This document shows positions 23,801-35,608 of a DNA stretch of 64,000 nucleotides, in pieces. Source of the DNA: Branchiostoma floridae (taxonomy: Eukaryota > Chordata > Leptocardii > Amphioxiformes > Branchiostomatidae). The notes beneath the pieces were generated by a model. That model saw nothing but the letters and a program-made list of their open reading frames with translations. It was not told where the DNA came from and searched no databases. Each line of letters starts with the position of its first letter. Position 1 is the stretch's first letter. The DNA is taken from NCBI RefSeq assembly GCF_000003815.2, contig NC_049995.1, positions 15,042,444 to 15,106,443 of the forward strand. Direction: 5' to 3'. A program made the position numbers and the translations under genes.

Positions 23801-26800
23801 AAAGGAAGAACAACCCGAGTTGACTATGGAAACAAGAGTTGAGAACTTTGATCAAACTGCTGTTAGCGTGGTCGAAAGGCTTGAAGAAAAGGATGACATT
23901 AAAACAACAGCCCAAGAGACAACCCAAATGGTTGAAACAATCACTCCAGATGTCGAAAAGGAGTCGAAAGAAAGGGTTACACCAGATAGCGTTGAGAAAG
24001 AAGAGGACAATACTGTGCCGGAGGCAATTATGATAAAAGACACAACAGGGAAAGGAGTTGCCTTTGTGGAAAAGGAGGCAAAACCAGACGAAAGAGCTGA
24101 AGATGAGGAAACTGTTTCACGGGAAGGAAAAACAGACGAGCCTGTGATCTGTATCTGTTATAAACCAACTCCAGTCACACTAGTTCTATCACCAGAGACT
24201 ACATCAGAAGATGCCATCGAGCCCAAATCCGTGGCCACCACTGACACAACATCACCAGATAAAACAGTAGGAGATATTGCTGAAGGCACTGATAAAAAGC
24301 CAGACGAAACAGCACAACAACAAGAAGTAAAGGTGGTGGAAGAACAACCTGAGTCGTCTGTGGACGAAGAAGATGGGAAGCCAGTTGAACAGGCTGCAGA
24401 TGACAATGTTCAGAAGGTAGAAAGCGTAGAAGTTTCCATGGAAACACCATTACGAGATGAAGAGGTTGAAATAATTGATGAGAAAAGAGAAGAAGTTGTC
24501 CAAGACATCAAAGAGAAGCCAGATCAGAAGGTTTCCAATGAGGAAACACCTCAGAACGAAGCAACTGAGAGGCCTGACCTGGACGTTAGTGACAAATCAG
24601 AGGAAAAGACTTCTTCTCAGACAACACATCCAGACCAAGCAGCTGACGAGGACGTCATAGACATTGTAGTGCAGTCGGTAGACGAAACAGTTGTTAAAGC
24701 TGCCCCAGCCGCGGGTGAGACGTTTGAAGAGAATATTCATACCGAAGTCACACTACCAGATGAAACGATTAAAACAACTGTGCCATGTACTGTGGCTGCA
24801 CCGGAAGAGATAGATGAAACAAATGTTTGGCCACCACAAGAGATAACTATTCAAGAAGCTGTCACGAATCTTGAAACTGCAGTCATAACAGAATCGCCTA
24901 CACAAGACAAAGACGATACTGCAGCAGACTTTGTCGCTGCAACAGACGAATTGGCTGCGTCCGAAATCCAGCGACGAGTGACAGATTCAGTTCAAGAAGT
25001 TTCCCCACAAATCGCTGAAAAGGTAGAAGATCAGGACGCTACAGCTACAAAAAAAGATGAGGAATCCTCCGAAATACCTCAGTCAGAGGGAACCACTCAT
25101 GACACTGTGTTGGTAACGTCTGAAGACGTATATGAGAAAGGTCATTCTGAAATATCTCCAACTAAGGAACCAGTTGAAGTAATTGTCTTAGACACTGTTG
25201 AAAAATTGGACGACACTACCCAGACGGAAACCCCACCGGCACTGCCAACTGGAGTAGCAGACACTGCTGAGAAAGTTACCTCCAAAACAGCACCAACGTT
25301 TGAACCTACACAGAAGGATGCCCCTGACATAGCTGAAGAGGTGAAGGTTATAACGGTAAAGATTACGAAGGAACCACAGACAGGCAAACCATTTAAGGCG
25401 GCTGCTTTACAAAGCAAAACGTATGCTCAGGCTGTCAAGGACAGTTTCCCCAAAGTTGAGAAGACCGTACAGGAAAACGGAGACATGTCAGATGTGGGCG
25501 AAACTCACAAGGAGACACCACCAAAAGACAAGTCGGTCGATGAGACTGTGCCAGAAAATGTGGAACTACCAAAAGAGGAAGTTACTGAAATGCTGCCATC
25601 AGAAAAAGTCGAGGAGAAAGTGTCAGAAAAGGAGGAGCTAACAAAAGAAGAAATCCACATCGATGCACCATCCGAAGACATAATCATTAAGACGATAGTA
25701 GAGCCACAAAGCGTGGAGTTTGGAGAAGAGAAAGTTCACACAGAAACTCCACCACCAGACAAGCCAGTTGAGAGGGTAGTATCAGAAAAGACGGAAGAAC
25801 CTAAAATGGAAATCCACACTGAAACTCCACCAGAAGACAAAACGCCTGAAAACACTGTACAACAGCAACAAGTAGAAGTGGTGGAAGAAGAGAAAGAGGA
25901 GGTACAAGTCGTAGTACAAGAGAAAGTACAAACAGAAACACTATCACCAGACAAGACAGTTGAGACGAAAGTATCAGAAAAGATGGAAGGACTGGAAGAG
26001 GAAGTCAGCATTGAAACGCCACCAGAAGACAAAACGGTAAAAGAGACTGTAAAGCCACAAGTATCAGAAGTGGTAGAAGAGACAATTCAGACAGAAGCTC
26101 CAGATAAGCCAGTTGACGAGAAAGTATCAGAAAAGGTTGAGGAAGCAAAAGAGGAAATCCACACTGAAGCACCACCAGAAGACAAAATAATTATGACGAC
26201 TGTACAGCCACAAAACGTGGAAGTGGTAAAAGAGACAATTCACACAGAAACTCCACCACCAGACAAACCAGTTGACGAGAAAGTATCAGAAAAGGTGGAG
26301 GTACCAAAAGAGGAAATCCACACTGAAACACCACCAGAAGACAAAACGGTGGAAACGACTGTACAGACACATAAGGTGGAGGTGTCAGAAGATACAGTTC
26401 ACACAAAAACACAACCACCAGACAAGCCAGTTGAGAAGGTGTCAGAAACGGTGGAAGTAACAAAAGAGGAAGTCCACATTGAAGCGTCAACAGAAAACGA
26501 CAAACCAGTTGAAAAGATTGTACAACCACAACAAGTATCAGAAGTGTCAGAGAGGCAAGTTCATACAGAAACTACACAACCAGACAAACCAGTTGACGAT
26601 AAAGTATCAGAAAAGGTGGAGATACCAAAAGAGGAAATCCACACTGAAACACCACCAGAAGACAAAACGGTGGAAACGACTGTACAGACACAAGAGGTGG
26701 AGGTGTCAGAAGATACAGTTCACACAGAAACTTCACCGCCCAAAAAAACAGTTGAGATAATAGTATCAGAAAAGAAGAAGGTAGTAAAAGAGGAAGTCCA

Positions 26801-29558
26801 CACTGAAACGCCACTAGAAGACAGATCCGTTAAAGAGACTGTGCAACCACAAAAGGTGAAAGTGGTAGAAGATAAAGTTCAACCAGAAACTCCACCATCA
26901 GACAAGCCAGTTGAGATAATAGTATCAGAAAAGACGGAGGTAGTAAAAGAGGAAGTCCACACTGAAACACCACCAGAAGACAAGACGGTTGAAAAGACCA
27001 TACAACATATAACAGTAGAAGTGTCAAAAGAGGAAAGTCACACAGAGACTCCACCAACAGACAAGCCAGTCGAAAAGAAAGTATTAGAAAAGGTTGAAGT
27101 ACCGAAAGAAAAACTCCACATTGAAGCAAAATCAACAGTTGAGGAAACAGCCCCACACATAGTGGAGTGTTACAAAACTATTCACGAAATACTGACAGAG
27201 ACAGAACCAACAGACAAAACAGTCGAAATAAAAGTATCTGACAAGGTGGAAGTACCAACAGAAAAACTCCACACTGAAGCAGAATCAATAGTTGAGAAAA
27301 CAGCCCCTCCCAAAGTGGAGCCATGTTACAAAACCATTCACGAAATCCTGATGGAAGATACTACAGAGAAGATCCCACTGTTTGAGTATACCCAGTTCAC
27401 ACTTGTATGTAAGGAGGAGACCAGTGGTGACGTGTTCGTTCAAGGATCATGGGACGGATGGAAGGAGTCATTCAAACTCAACAAAAGGTAACGTTAAATC
27501 TACTAAATGACTGGTAGATTACTTTGCCTTTCTCATGTAGTTTTAAACGTTGAAGTTGTAAACGTTGCTCCTATATGTTATTGATTGTTATTCTAGATCT
27601 TTCCTTGTCAAATTTAAATCAATTTGTATTGTCTGTCAGCAGCGCTAGCCCGTTGTAATAGCCACAGGCGGCTAGTTGGGCAGCCCTGGATATGCGAGCT
27701 GAATAGCCAAACCTATAAGTGAATAGATGGCTACACAACGAGATTTGTGATGCCACGCTGTTAGCGGTAGACGTAATTTTGGGCCGTTGCCACTTTCTCG
27801 CCACTTTTGTTCTCTTCAATTCTTTGAAACTCGTTTCTTCAAATTCTTTTTGTAGTGAAGACGGAAGCTACAGCGAATCTGTGATGCTGCCATACGGTCT
27901 ACATGAGTATAAGTACCGAGTTGGAAACAGTTGGATCCACGACGACACAAAGGTACATAGACATAGGTGAAACATATAGACACTGCATATTGTACTGAGG
28001 AAGACGTATGAAAGGCATTGAAAAGCCAGTACGAGAGTAACTGGTTGGGAAAAGAAACGATCCAGTATAAATTGCACTCCTCATTTCCTTACCACAGTCG
28101 GCAGTTCGCAACGCGTTCGGTACGATAAACAACGTGCTGAGGGTCCCCGCTGAGGCCGGAGGGAGCGAGTCTGTGGAGATACCGCCTGAAGAAGATAACT
28201 TAATAACTAAATTTAAGTCTCTGGTAATTTCTAAACAGCTGTTACGCTTCTACTCCACAGGCCGCGGTACGTAATGCCTTTGGTACGATAAACAACGTGC
28301 TGAGAGTCCCCGCAGAGGCCGGAGGGAAGGATTCATTAGAGATCCCACCAGAAGAAGACTCTGACCTGGAGGAGTGTATGAGGGTCCGGCTGGACTGGAC
28401 AGGAGAGGCGACCGGAGACGTGTTCGTGTCGGGGTCTTGGGACGGCTGGACACGCAGCTGGAAACTAAAGAGGAGGTAAGTTCTGTTCTGTCTCGTTCTG
28501 TTAAGCTAAGGTCACAAACCGCCGTGCGTGCAGTTGCATGGTGTCTACGTACTACGAGGAGTGTAGTAGGGTCAGGCTGGACTGGACGAGGCGAGCGGGA
28601 ACGTGTTCGTGTCCTGGTCCTGGGATGGATGGACGCGATCCTGGAAACTCAAGAAGAGGTGAGAAAAACTAGCCTGGGTACGGATTAACCTTTGGATCAA
28701 TCACACGCGTGGCTGTGTGTAAGTTCGTGTGGTCGAACTGCAGGGTGTTCGATCAGAATTCGAAGCCAAAGGCCCTGGGTTCAAATCGCAATATGCTACT
28801 GGTCTTGCGTTTGGGAGGTAAAAGGCAGTGGAAGGAGAGGGACGGGCAATACGTGTCTCCATACATACTATTACTATTTAAGTAAAGTTCGGTCGACAAT
28901 ACATCTTCAGAGGTTTCGGTTTGTGGATTAAAAATTAGAGATGAACATTCGAAAGGTGGCTTTTGTACATCTTTTTCAAAAGTTGATGCCTTTTTCTTTC
29001 TTCTGTTTTGCAGGAATGACAATGAGTACAGCGTGTCCCTGACTCTACCCTGCCGCCAACACCAGTACAAGCTCAGGGCCGGAGACACATGGTTCTACGA
29101 CCAGACAAAGGTAAACGCAGGTGTAAATAGCCTCTACCAGGCTCCGCGGTTTGCGGTCAAATAATGCACATTCAATGCACATCCTGTACGGTACAAATAG
29201 TACGCTAAGGGAGTCGATCGGCCATTGGAGTCAGTATGTCAGCCACTTACTAAGATGGCACCAATGACTACTTTTACAGGTTACAGCGTGAAGAACCATG
29301 GTCTATTTAATATGTTTTATTTATATAGGCTCTACCAGGCTCCATGGGTCGCATACTGATGGCCGGCAGACTGCCCTAGCGCACTATTGTTGACTCTATT
29401 GGCTTTTATCATGTCACTGGATTCTCATTGATTTTTGCATCTCTTTTCAGCCGACTGTTCCCAACAGTTTTGGAACCTTTAACAACACCATTGAAGTCGC
29501 CGCGCCGCCCGCAAATGTGGCAAAACCCTGGGGCAAGAGAAAACTGACGGACTTCTGA
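20390..29558 (+). CDS. CBM48 gene 2: three glycogen-binding domains, giant acidic linker
   Basis: Exons 20390-20452, 21088-21209, 22424-22517, 22926-27487, 27856-27952, 28261-28475, 29014-29110 and 29451-29558; phases agree for 1785 residues. The leader MADRTKECSPLTAERSSTAV follows an acceptor at 20367. Domain 1 carries GSWDDW / DYEYKFKMGKTWFCD / NVFGTLNN, domain 2 GSWDGW / HEYKYRVGNSWIHD / NAFGTINN, domain 3 GSWDGW / HQYKLRAGDTWFYD / NSFGTFNN. The contact Trp, Lys and Asn equivalents of AMPK-beta are kept in all three. The 4.56-kb exon encodes an about 1450-residue disordered Glu/Thr/Lys/Pro linker. It holds a duplicated block with Cys-x-Cys (TVCVCRKP, VICICYKP), many copies of a (H)TETPPxDKxVExxV unit (25500-27300), and two CYKTIHEIL motifs just before domain 2. 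The C-terminus is basic (KPWGKRKLTDF). Domains 2 and 3 are close together, allowing bivalent glycogen binding. Function is inferred from the domain only. Confidence 0.88.
20781..20950. repeat. (CT)n and (TG)n microsatellite in gene 2 intron
   Basis: CTCTCT runs followed by about 110 bases of TGTG with few interruptions. Confidence 0.95.
21414..22180 (+). mobile_element. 767-bp retro-insertion with polyA end and 16-bp target duplication
   Basis: AATATCAAGGTCGCAT flanks it (21398-21413 and 22181-22196) and the insert ends GAATAAAATGTGAGAAAAAA, a polyadenylation signal plus A-run. This is the signature of target-primed retrotransposition of a polyadenylated transcript. The source is not recognised; no reverse transcriptase is seen. 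It carries a hairpin array at 21823-21986 and an internally repeated GGGAATGTTTG...AATATTT(A/C)TGTAAATTT segment. Confidence 0.8.
21823..21986. repeat. Array of six short hairpins with covarying stems
   Basis: Successive stem pairs are CAGGG/CCCTG, CAGGG/CCCTG, CTGGGG/CCCCAG, CAGGGG/CCCCTG, CTAGGG/CCCTAG and an imperfect CAGTGGG/CCCCTG, spaced about 28-32 bases and separated by A-rich spacers (CACAGAAAC, CACAGAAGT, CACAAAAAA, TAAAAAAAG). Stem bases change in compensating pairs. The plus frame also reads a 9-10 residue peptide repeat. Confidence 0.8.
28098..28223 (+). pseudogene. Duplicate 5' part of gene 2 C-exon (decoy)
   Basis: Directly after an acceptor it encodes SAVRNAFGTINNVLRVPAEA and EIPPEED, nearly identical to the real exon at 28261. 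It then diverges and, unspliced, stops at 28270. The only nearby donor (28224) would leave a 37-bp intron, too short to splice. It offers a competing acceptor that would truncate the protein after domain 2. Confidence 0.75.
28554..28661 (+). pseudogene. Frameshifted duplicate of the third A-exon of gene 2
   Basis: Copies 28370-28475 including the (A)AAGAGGAG|GT-like donor. It has TAG in place of the ATG-side codons and a net 4-base deletion in GGACAGGAGAGGCGACC, so the domain frame is lost. It still reads TGGTCCTGGGATGGATGG. Confidence 0.75.
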
Positions 29559-30233
29559 GTAGATTAGAGTCTAAGTGTAGTTTTGCCTTTATATAGGAAA
29601 GGCTTTGGTACAATATTGAAGAGAGACGTACATAGGTTGATTGTACTTCATTTTAATTCATTTTAAATGAACATTGCATATCCGTTGATGGATGTCTTAA
29701 TTTGCTATGCCTGCTTAAAGTTAAAAATGATGGTGTTTTCAAACCAGTTTAGCTCACATAAAATCAATGAACAAATAAAATTAATGTTCCACTGGTTGTA
29801 GAGAACGTAATGCGCAGTTCAGTATTAAAAGGTTTGTTATACCTGGGAAATCCCCAAAGCTGCTTTCGACAAGCACAGTGAACAGTGGTTCACGGCTTAC
29901 CGTCCTATTTTAAGGACTGCAGCCCTTTAGCGTGCATGTCGAGTGAGCGACTCAACCGGTATTCAATATAGAACTCTTGACTTCTTGGTCCAAAAACAGG
30001 GTCCCTCGTTACAGGACTGCGCATGTGTAACGAGATGCTTTACAGCTCTTGTTAACTTGCAATAAAAATAAATCAATAGCAAGAATATGAATTTCAGTGC
30101 ATTTATGTATTCGTAAAAAGGCGGACGACTTTGTGCCAGTGGTTGGTGAAATGTGTGTTATGCATTTACTAAGAAATATGAATAAACGTGGTGGAATTAT
30201 GGTGTCTCATTTCTATGTGTTTCCTCCCTTTTA
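29559..30233 (+). other. Gene 2 3' UTR region
   Basis: AATAAA signals at 29774, 30061 and 30181 follow the stop at 29556-29558. No other gene is visible. Confidence 0.5.
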
Positions 30234-30485
30234 AAGGTAGTATGTCACTGCACTTGGGGCACCAGTGCGGTACTGCGGGGTTCGTAGATGACCCAACGAA
30301 TTGTAGAGACAAATGAACGGATTATCTTACGTTTCATGTTTTTTGTTATCTTTTAAGTCAGACTTTTTCGTATCACGCAATATATCTTAATTATAAAAAA
30401 TCGGCGAAAATAACACAACAGTGCTGCGGTGAACGAACCCCAAAGTGCTGCACCGGTGCCCCAAGTGCAGTGAGATACCACCTTT
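30234..30485. mobile_element. 252-bp inverted-repeat element with TA flanks
   Basis: Ends AAGGTAGTATGTCACTGCAC and GTGCAGTGAGATACCACCTT are inverted copies extended by TTGGGGCACCxGTGC inside. TA occurs on both sides, consistent with a Tc1/mariner-type MITE. It lies after the gene 2 3' end. Confidence 0.75.
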
Positions 30486-31560
30486 ACAGTCATCATCATG
30501 TTACATTCGAACAACCTTGTATGGACCTGTCTGTTACCCTCCTTCCCATGCATGCCCATATGTTTATTTATTTGTCTATTTTTACTTCAGCATGGCATAA
30601 ATCACAGAAGCTGGCAGGTCAATGACCTCTCAGTATTTGGAACTATCATTAGTGACGTAGGAGTCATGTCCATATTTGGCGCGCTCGGTATGTGTCTCTA
30701 AACTGTATCTAGAACGTACGGTGTGTATGTGCAAGCTATGGATGATGTATTTCTTTTATTAATCAATCAATCAATGATCAGTTACAACGTCAACTGTGAA
30801 TAACATCAATGTAGTCTAATAATCAGTGACATAGGAGTCTGTATTTGGTGCGCTCGGTATGTGTCTGTTAACTGTATCTAGAACGTACTGTGTGTGTGTG
30901 CGAACTGCAAGCTATTACTATCATCATCTGTTACTCTAAGACTTTTTTTCTTTATTGATCAATGATCAGTGACAAAGACAACTGTGAATAACATCAATGT
31001 CGTCTAACTGTATGACGACACGGTACTTAGTTGGGATCTGTCATATCGATGAGTTGTTGCCTTGTAGTAAAAAAAAAACATCACGGTTTCTGATGAATGT
31101 TCTACCAGCATTGCATGAGAATCCCGTGCATTACATGCAATATATCTGGAGGCACAACTACATGGACACTCACATCTCATCCATCTCCACGTCTAACTAT
31201 ATATCACCGTTTGGGGCAATATAGAAGATCTTGCGAACAGTTATCTCTACCCTTCTAGTTTTTCTGTTCTTCCTAATGTTTCACTTAATGGCATGCCTTT
31301 CTATTCATTGATATTACCCCCCCCCCATCTTTTCCATTGAAAACTTTTCCGTTGAGAACTACAGAAGATATGACAACCAGCTTTCTCAACACTTCTTGAT
31401 TTACTGTTTTTCCTAATGTTTCCCTTAGTGTCACGCCTGTCCATTCTCTAATGTTACTCTTTTTTATTGTCTAGCCCTCTTACTTTCTCCCTGGACGGTT
31501 CCCTGCATGATAATTCTGTCTGGCTGGTCCCGATGACCGTGAAAACTACACACGGATTAC
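30486..31560. other. Intergenic between genes 2 and 3
   Basis: No gene supported. Two diverged copies of an about 190-bp unit lie near 30650-30810 and 30825-31000 (GCGCTCGGTATGTGTCT, TATCTAGAACGTAC, AATGATCAGT). Confidence 0.5.
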
Positions 31561-31568
31561 CGTCCTTA

Positions 31569-31789
31569 TATATAAGTGCACCATATACAGGCCGGTTTAC
31601 ATACGTTCCAGTGACGTGTTAATAGCATTGGCTCCCGGTGCCAAACGGACTCCGCGTAAGCTGGCGAACTCGTGGGCTACGTGCCGCTGAAATGAGATAA
31701 ATGTGTTTAATGATGCGACCTGGCTCAGTCCCAGCCTGTTCTGTTCATGGGTAGGAAGCAGTGTGCTTCGCGCCGTGGACATGAAAAAG
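31569..31789 (+). promoter_or_regulatory. Candidate promoter and non-coding first exon of gene 3
   Basis: TATATAAG (31569-31576) and a TGACGTG half-CRE (31612-31618) precede a candidate exon containing CTGGCTCAGTCCCAGCCTG, like the gene 2 first exon. It ends GAAAAAG|GTAAGC at 31789/31790. Confidence 0.5.
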
Positions 31790-32505
31790 GTAAGCATGTA
31801 ATTTCTCGATATACATATACAAATACATTGCATTCCGATTTAATGACGAGTAATGAAGATGCAAGGGAAGGTTTCTCAGAGAGAGTGACAATACCCTGCT
31901 ATGAGAGAGAGAATGAAGATTGCATTCAGTAGACATAACAATTGGTTTCTTTAGAGGCACAAACATCATGGTCTTACTATAAGGCTGTTGCGAGTAAGAC
32001 ATTGTTACCTTTTACACTACTTGACAACGTGGAAAGAATCGTAAATTTAATTTACTACCTCTCTATATATATGAGAATGTATTTTCTCACTACAACGCTT
32101 GTCGGGTCTTTGTATTTGGTTGTTAATATCCAAACAGATTTAGGGGTGAAAGATCGTAACGTTTTATATGGGCCAACCTCTTACGGTGCCCACTGTCTGC
32201 CGATGACCGAATAGGCGTCATGATCAGAGAAACTTGGCGATCAGAAACGTTATTATCCGCAAGCATTTAGCAGCTGCTTTTTTCACAAAGACCTCATTCC
32301 GCTATGGAGAGTTCTAGCTGAGGCTAAATTGGATCTGTGTAACCTGCACTTTATAATACGAATACCATACAAACTGCCTGAAAAGATACACGCCATATAA
32401 AGTGTAGAAATATTCATCTTTATGTGTAGAATTTTGTCAAGTCGCTAGGTCGCAGGGTTGACGCAGTGAGGTCGCGGCAAGATCGCAGAGTAAACGCAGT
32501 AAGGT

Positions 32506-32985
32506 CGCCGCCCTTGTGGAATAGGACTGCTATCAATACGAGACATACGTGACCAGCAGCCATTGTAAAGGTTCGCAGACTTGTCGCAGTGAGATCGCAG
32601 GCTGGTCTTATCAAGGTCGTAGAGTAGTCAAAGCAAGGTTTCCGCCTTTGTGGAATGGGGCTGCTATTAGTACGAGTTGCATGTAACGTCCTCGTAAAAG
32701 GTCGCATACTGTTCGCGTAGTGAGGTCGCAGGCTGATCGTAGCAAGGTCGCAAATTAGTCGCACCAAGGTTTCCGCCTTTGTGGAATGGGGCTGCTATTA
32801 GTACGAGTTGGATGTGACCTGCCGTCCTCGTAAAAGGTCGCATACTGTTCGTAGTGAGGTCGCAGGCTGATCGTAGCAAGGTCACAGATTAGTCGCAGCA
32901 AGGTTTCCGCCTTTGTAGAATAGGACTGGTATCAGTACGAGGTGCACGTGACCAGACGTCCTTGTATAAGGTCGCAAACGGTGTA
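32506..32985. repeat. About 132-bp tandem repeat rich in AGGTCGCA
   Basis: Copies start near 32506, 32638, 32769 and 32903 (last partial). Core: TTTCCGCCTTTGTGGAATGG, TAGTACGAGTTG, GTCGCATACTGTTCG, GAGGTCGCAGGCTGATCGTA. The two central copies are most alike. Confidence 0.85.
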
Positions 32986-32998
32986 TAGATCACGAGCT

Positions 32999-33960
32999 GA
33001 GTGGTTATCCACACATTAACGTCACATGCGCGGGCTCTATGGCACGTAGTCAGATGACAGACAGATGATACAAAAAGGAGTTACTCGATCAACTAAATGT
33101 AAATTTAGAAAATTTTCTAAAACCTCAAAAAAATTCCAAAATCATATTCAGTCGCTTGACTTTGAAAAATGAAATAAAAAAGAAACTTTTCAGATTATTT
33201 GTAGTAAAGTGAGTGGTTAAACACACATTAACGTCACATGCGCGGGCTCTATGGCACGTAGTCGGATGATAAACCTACCTACCTAGTCCCATGACCTCCA
33301 TTTCTTTGGGGGGGGGGGGGGGGGTGGCAAGGCAGCCATGAAGATAGAGTTACTACGGCAAATAGCAGTTACTAAGCAACGGACTTTGATTTTAGAAAAT
33401 ATTCTAAAACCTCTAAAATTTGTCAAAATCATATCTAGTCGCTTGACATGACTTTGAAAAATAAAATAAAAATGAAAATTTGGAGAAATTTTCAAATTAT
33501 TTGTTGTTAAGTGAGTGATTACCACACATTAAGGTCACATGCGCGGGCTCTACGGCAAATAGTCGGATGACATACGGATGATACAATAAGAAGTTACTCA
33601 AAGACAAGCAACTAGACATGGTTTTGGTAAGTATTCCTAAACCTCTAATATATATATATTTAAACCATGTCTATTCGCGATGATTTCTTTAAATTTTCAA
33701 AAAGTCAATTTTGGAAAATTTTCGAATAATTTGTAGTTAAGTGTTAAGTGAGTGCTCACGATAGACAGATGGTACGAAAAGGAGTTACTTAGGCAAATGG
33801 ATATGATTTTGGAAAATTTCCAAACTTCAAAAATCATATCCAAACATATAATCCAAAATACAGTCACTCAAGCAACTCGACACGATTTTGGAAAAGTTCC
33901 AAAATGTTTCAAATTCCATATCCAAACATATCATCCAAAAAGCAGTTCCTCAAACAACTG
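32999..33960. repeat. Diverged 210-300-bp tandem repeat
   Basis: Units near 32999, 33211, 33512 and 33748 begin GAGTG(G/A)TTA and share ACGTCACATGCGCGGGCTCT followed by AAAATTTTC-type runs. A poly-G run interrupts one unit (33308-33324). Confidence 0.75.
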
Positions 33961-35384
33961 GATATAAGTTTAGAAAATTACCAAAATTTCCAAAAAATCA
34001 TACAGTTGCTTGAGTAACTGTTTTCTGGCGTATCTTATTACCCGGATGTCTAACCTTCAGGTCGATTTATCCTCTTAAGAGAGGTGACACTGACCTTCAT
34101 CGACGAGACAGCTTACAATGTATTACCGCGGATACGTTTGAACTAGAATAATGGAGCTGACTTAACTCCTTTACCAAGGGGTATTTTTATCCAAGACAAT
34201 GACATTATAAACGGTCATTCACTCAGACACACTGAAAGGTTATTTTTTGGTACTATATAATAGCGTTTGGGGGTGGTGTTCGTCGGAGAGTCGGGCAAAT
34301 TTTTTCCAAGGCCCTCCCCTCCTATCAACTTTGAAATATATTCAAGACGTCAATACAATGTAGATCACTGCGCCCCCGTTTGGAAATGTCCTTTGCACCA
34401 TACATACGTACCTTTGATACTGTTTTCTTTTTATCACGAAGCAGATATGTCTAACCTTCATCGACGAAGCAGATAATCATTTATTACTGCGCAAATGCTT
34501 GAAGCCAGAAGAATTGAGTTAGCTCACTCACTTAGCAATGCATCATTATCATCCCAGACAATGTTTGGCGTACTCTTATTACCTGGATGTCTAACCTTCA
34601 TCGACAAAACAATTAATCATTATTACCATGGTTACATTTGAACTAGAAAAATGGTGTTAGCTTGCGTCTTTGCCAATTGCATTGTCACCCCAGACAATGG
34701 CATCATGAAAGCCTCTATACACAGAAACGTCTTGCAGCAATGCACCAGTCTGAGTTATCACTAGCTTCGTATACATAGTTGACTGTCTGCTTATTAGACA
34801 AACAGCCAATACAATAAGCAGTAAGTCAAATATATGAAAAAAATGTTTCCAAAATTTTCAAAAATCATATCTTATAGCGTATCTTATTACCTGCATAGAC
34901 GTTATTTGACCTTCATTGACGAAACAGATCATCGTGTATTACCGTGGTTACGTTTGACACAAGAAGAATTGAGTTAGCTCACTCCTTTACCAAGGGCATT
35001 GTCGCCCCAGACAATGACATTACAAACGGTCAATCACTCAGACTAACTTTCATCACCGAAAGGATAACCGTTAATCACCTTGGATACGCTTGACGCCAGA
35101 AGAATGGGTTTAGCTCACTCATTTGCCAAGGGTATTGTGATCCCAGACAACGGCATTATAATCGGTCAATCACTCAAACACCTTCATAAACATAACGTCT
35201 GGCAGCAATACAACAGTCTGATTTTTTACTAGCTTGGTATACTTAGTCAGCTGACAAACGGATAATACAAAATGAGTTACTCAAGCAACTGGATATGATC
35301 TTGGAAATTTTCCAACTTTTACCAACACCATAATTTAGTTGCTTAAAGCCAAAAGAATAGAGACAGCTCATTCCCCTTCCCAAA

Positions 35385-35608
35385 TACTGTAAATCTGTAA
35401 GTTCGCGGGGATCTAATTTCGTAATTTCGCGGTAGCGGGGAAAAGGACTTTTCGCGGTGGATTTAAGTTCGCTGTAACACCATAGACTGCAATCTACTAG
35501 TAATATCATAATAGAAAAATGTTCGCGGTGGTTTTAAATTCGCGGTGAAGTGATCACCGCGAAAACCGCGAACATTAATCAACCGCGAACACTTTTACAT
35601 TTACAGTA
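35385..35608. mobile_element. Inverted-repeat element with TTCGCGGTGG core
   Basis: Ends TACTGTAAATCTGTAAGTTC and GAACACTTTTACATTTACAGTA are inverted copies. The interior repeats (A/G)TTCGCGGTGG and its complement ACCGCGAAC many times. It is a non-coding MITE in gene 3 intron 1. Confidence 0.8.

Noticed and set aside
23021-27156. Long minus-strand and other-frame open frames over gene 2
   Set aside because: Shadows of the acidic plus-strand exon; composition mirrors the GA-rich codons and no domain is recognisable.
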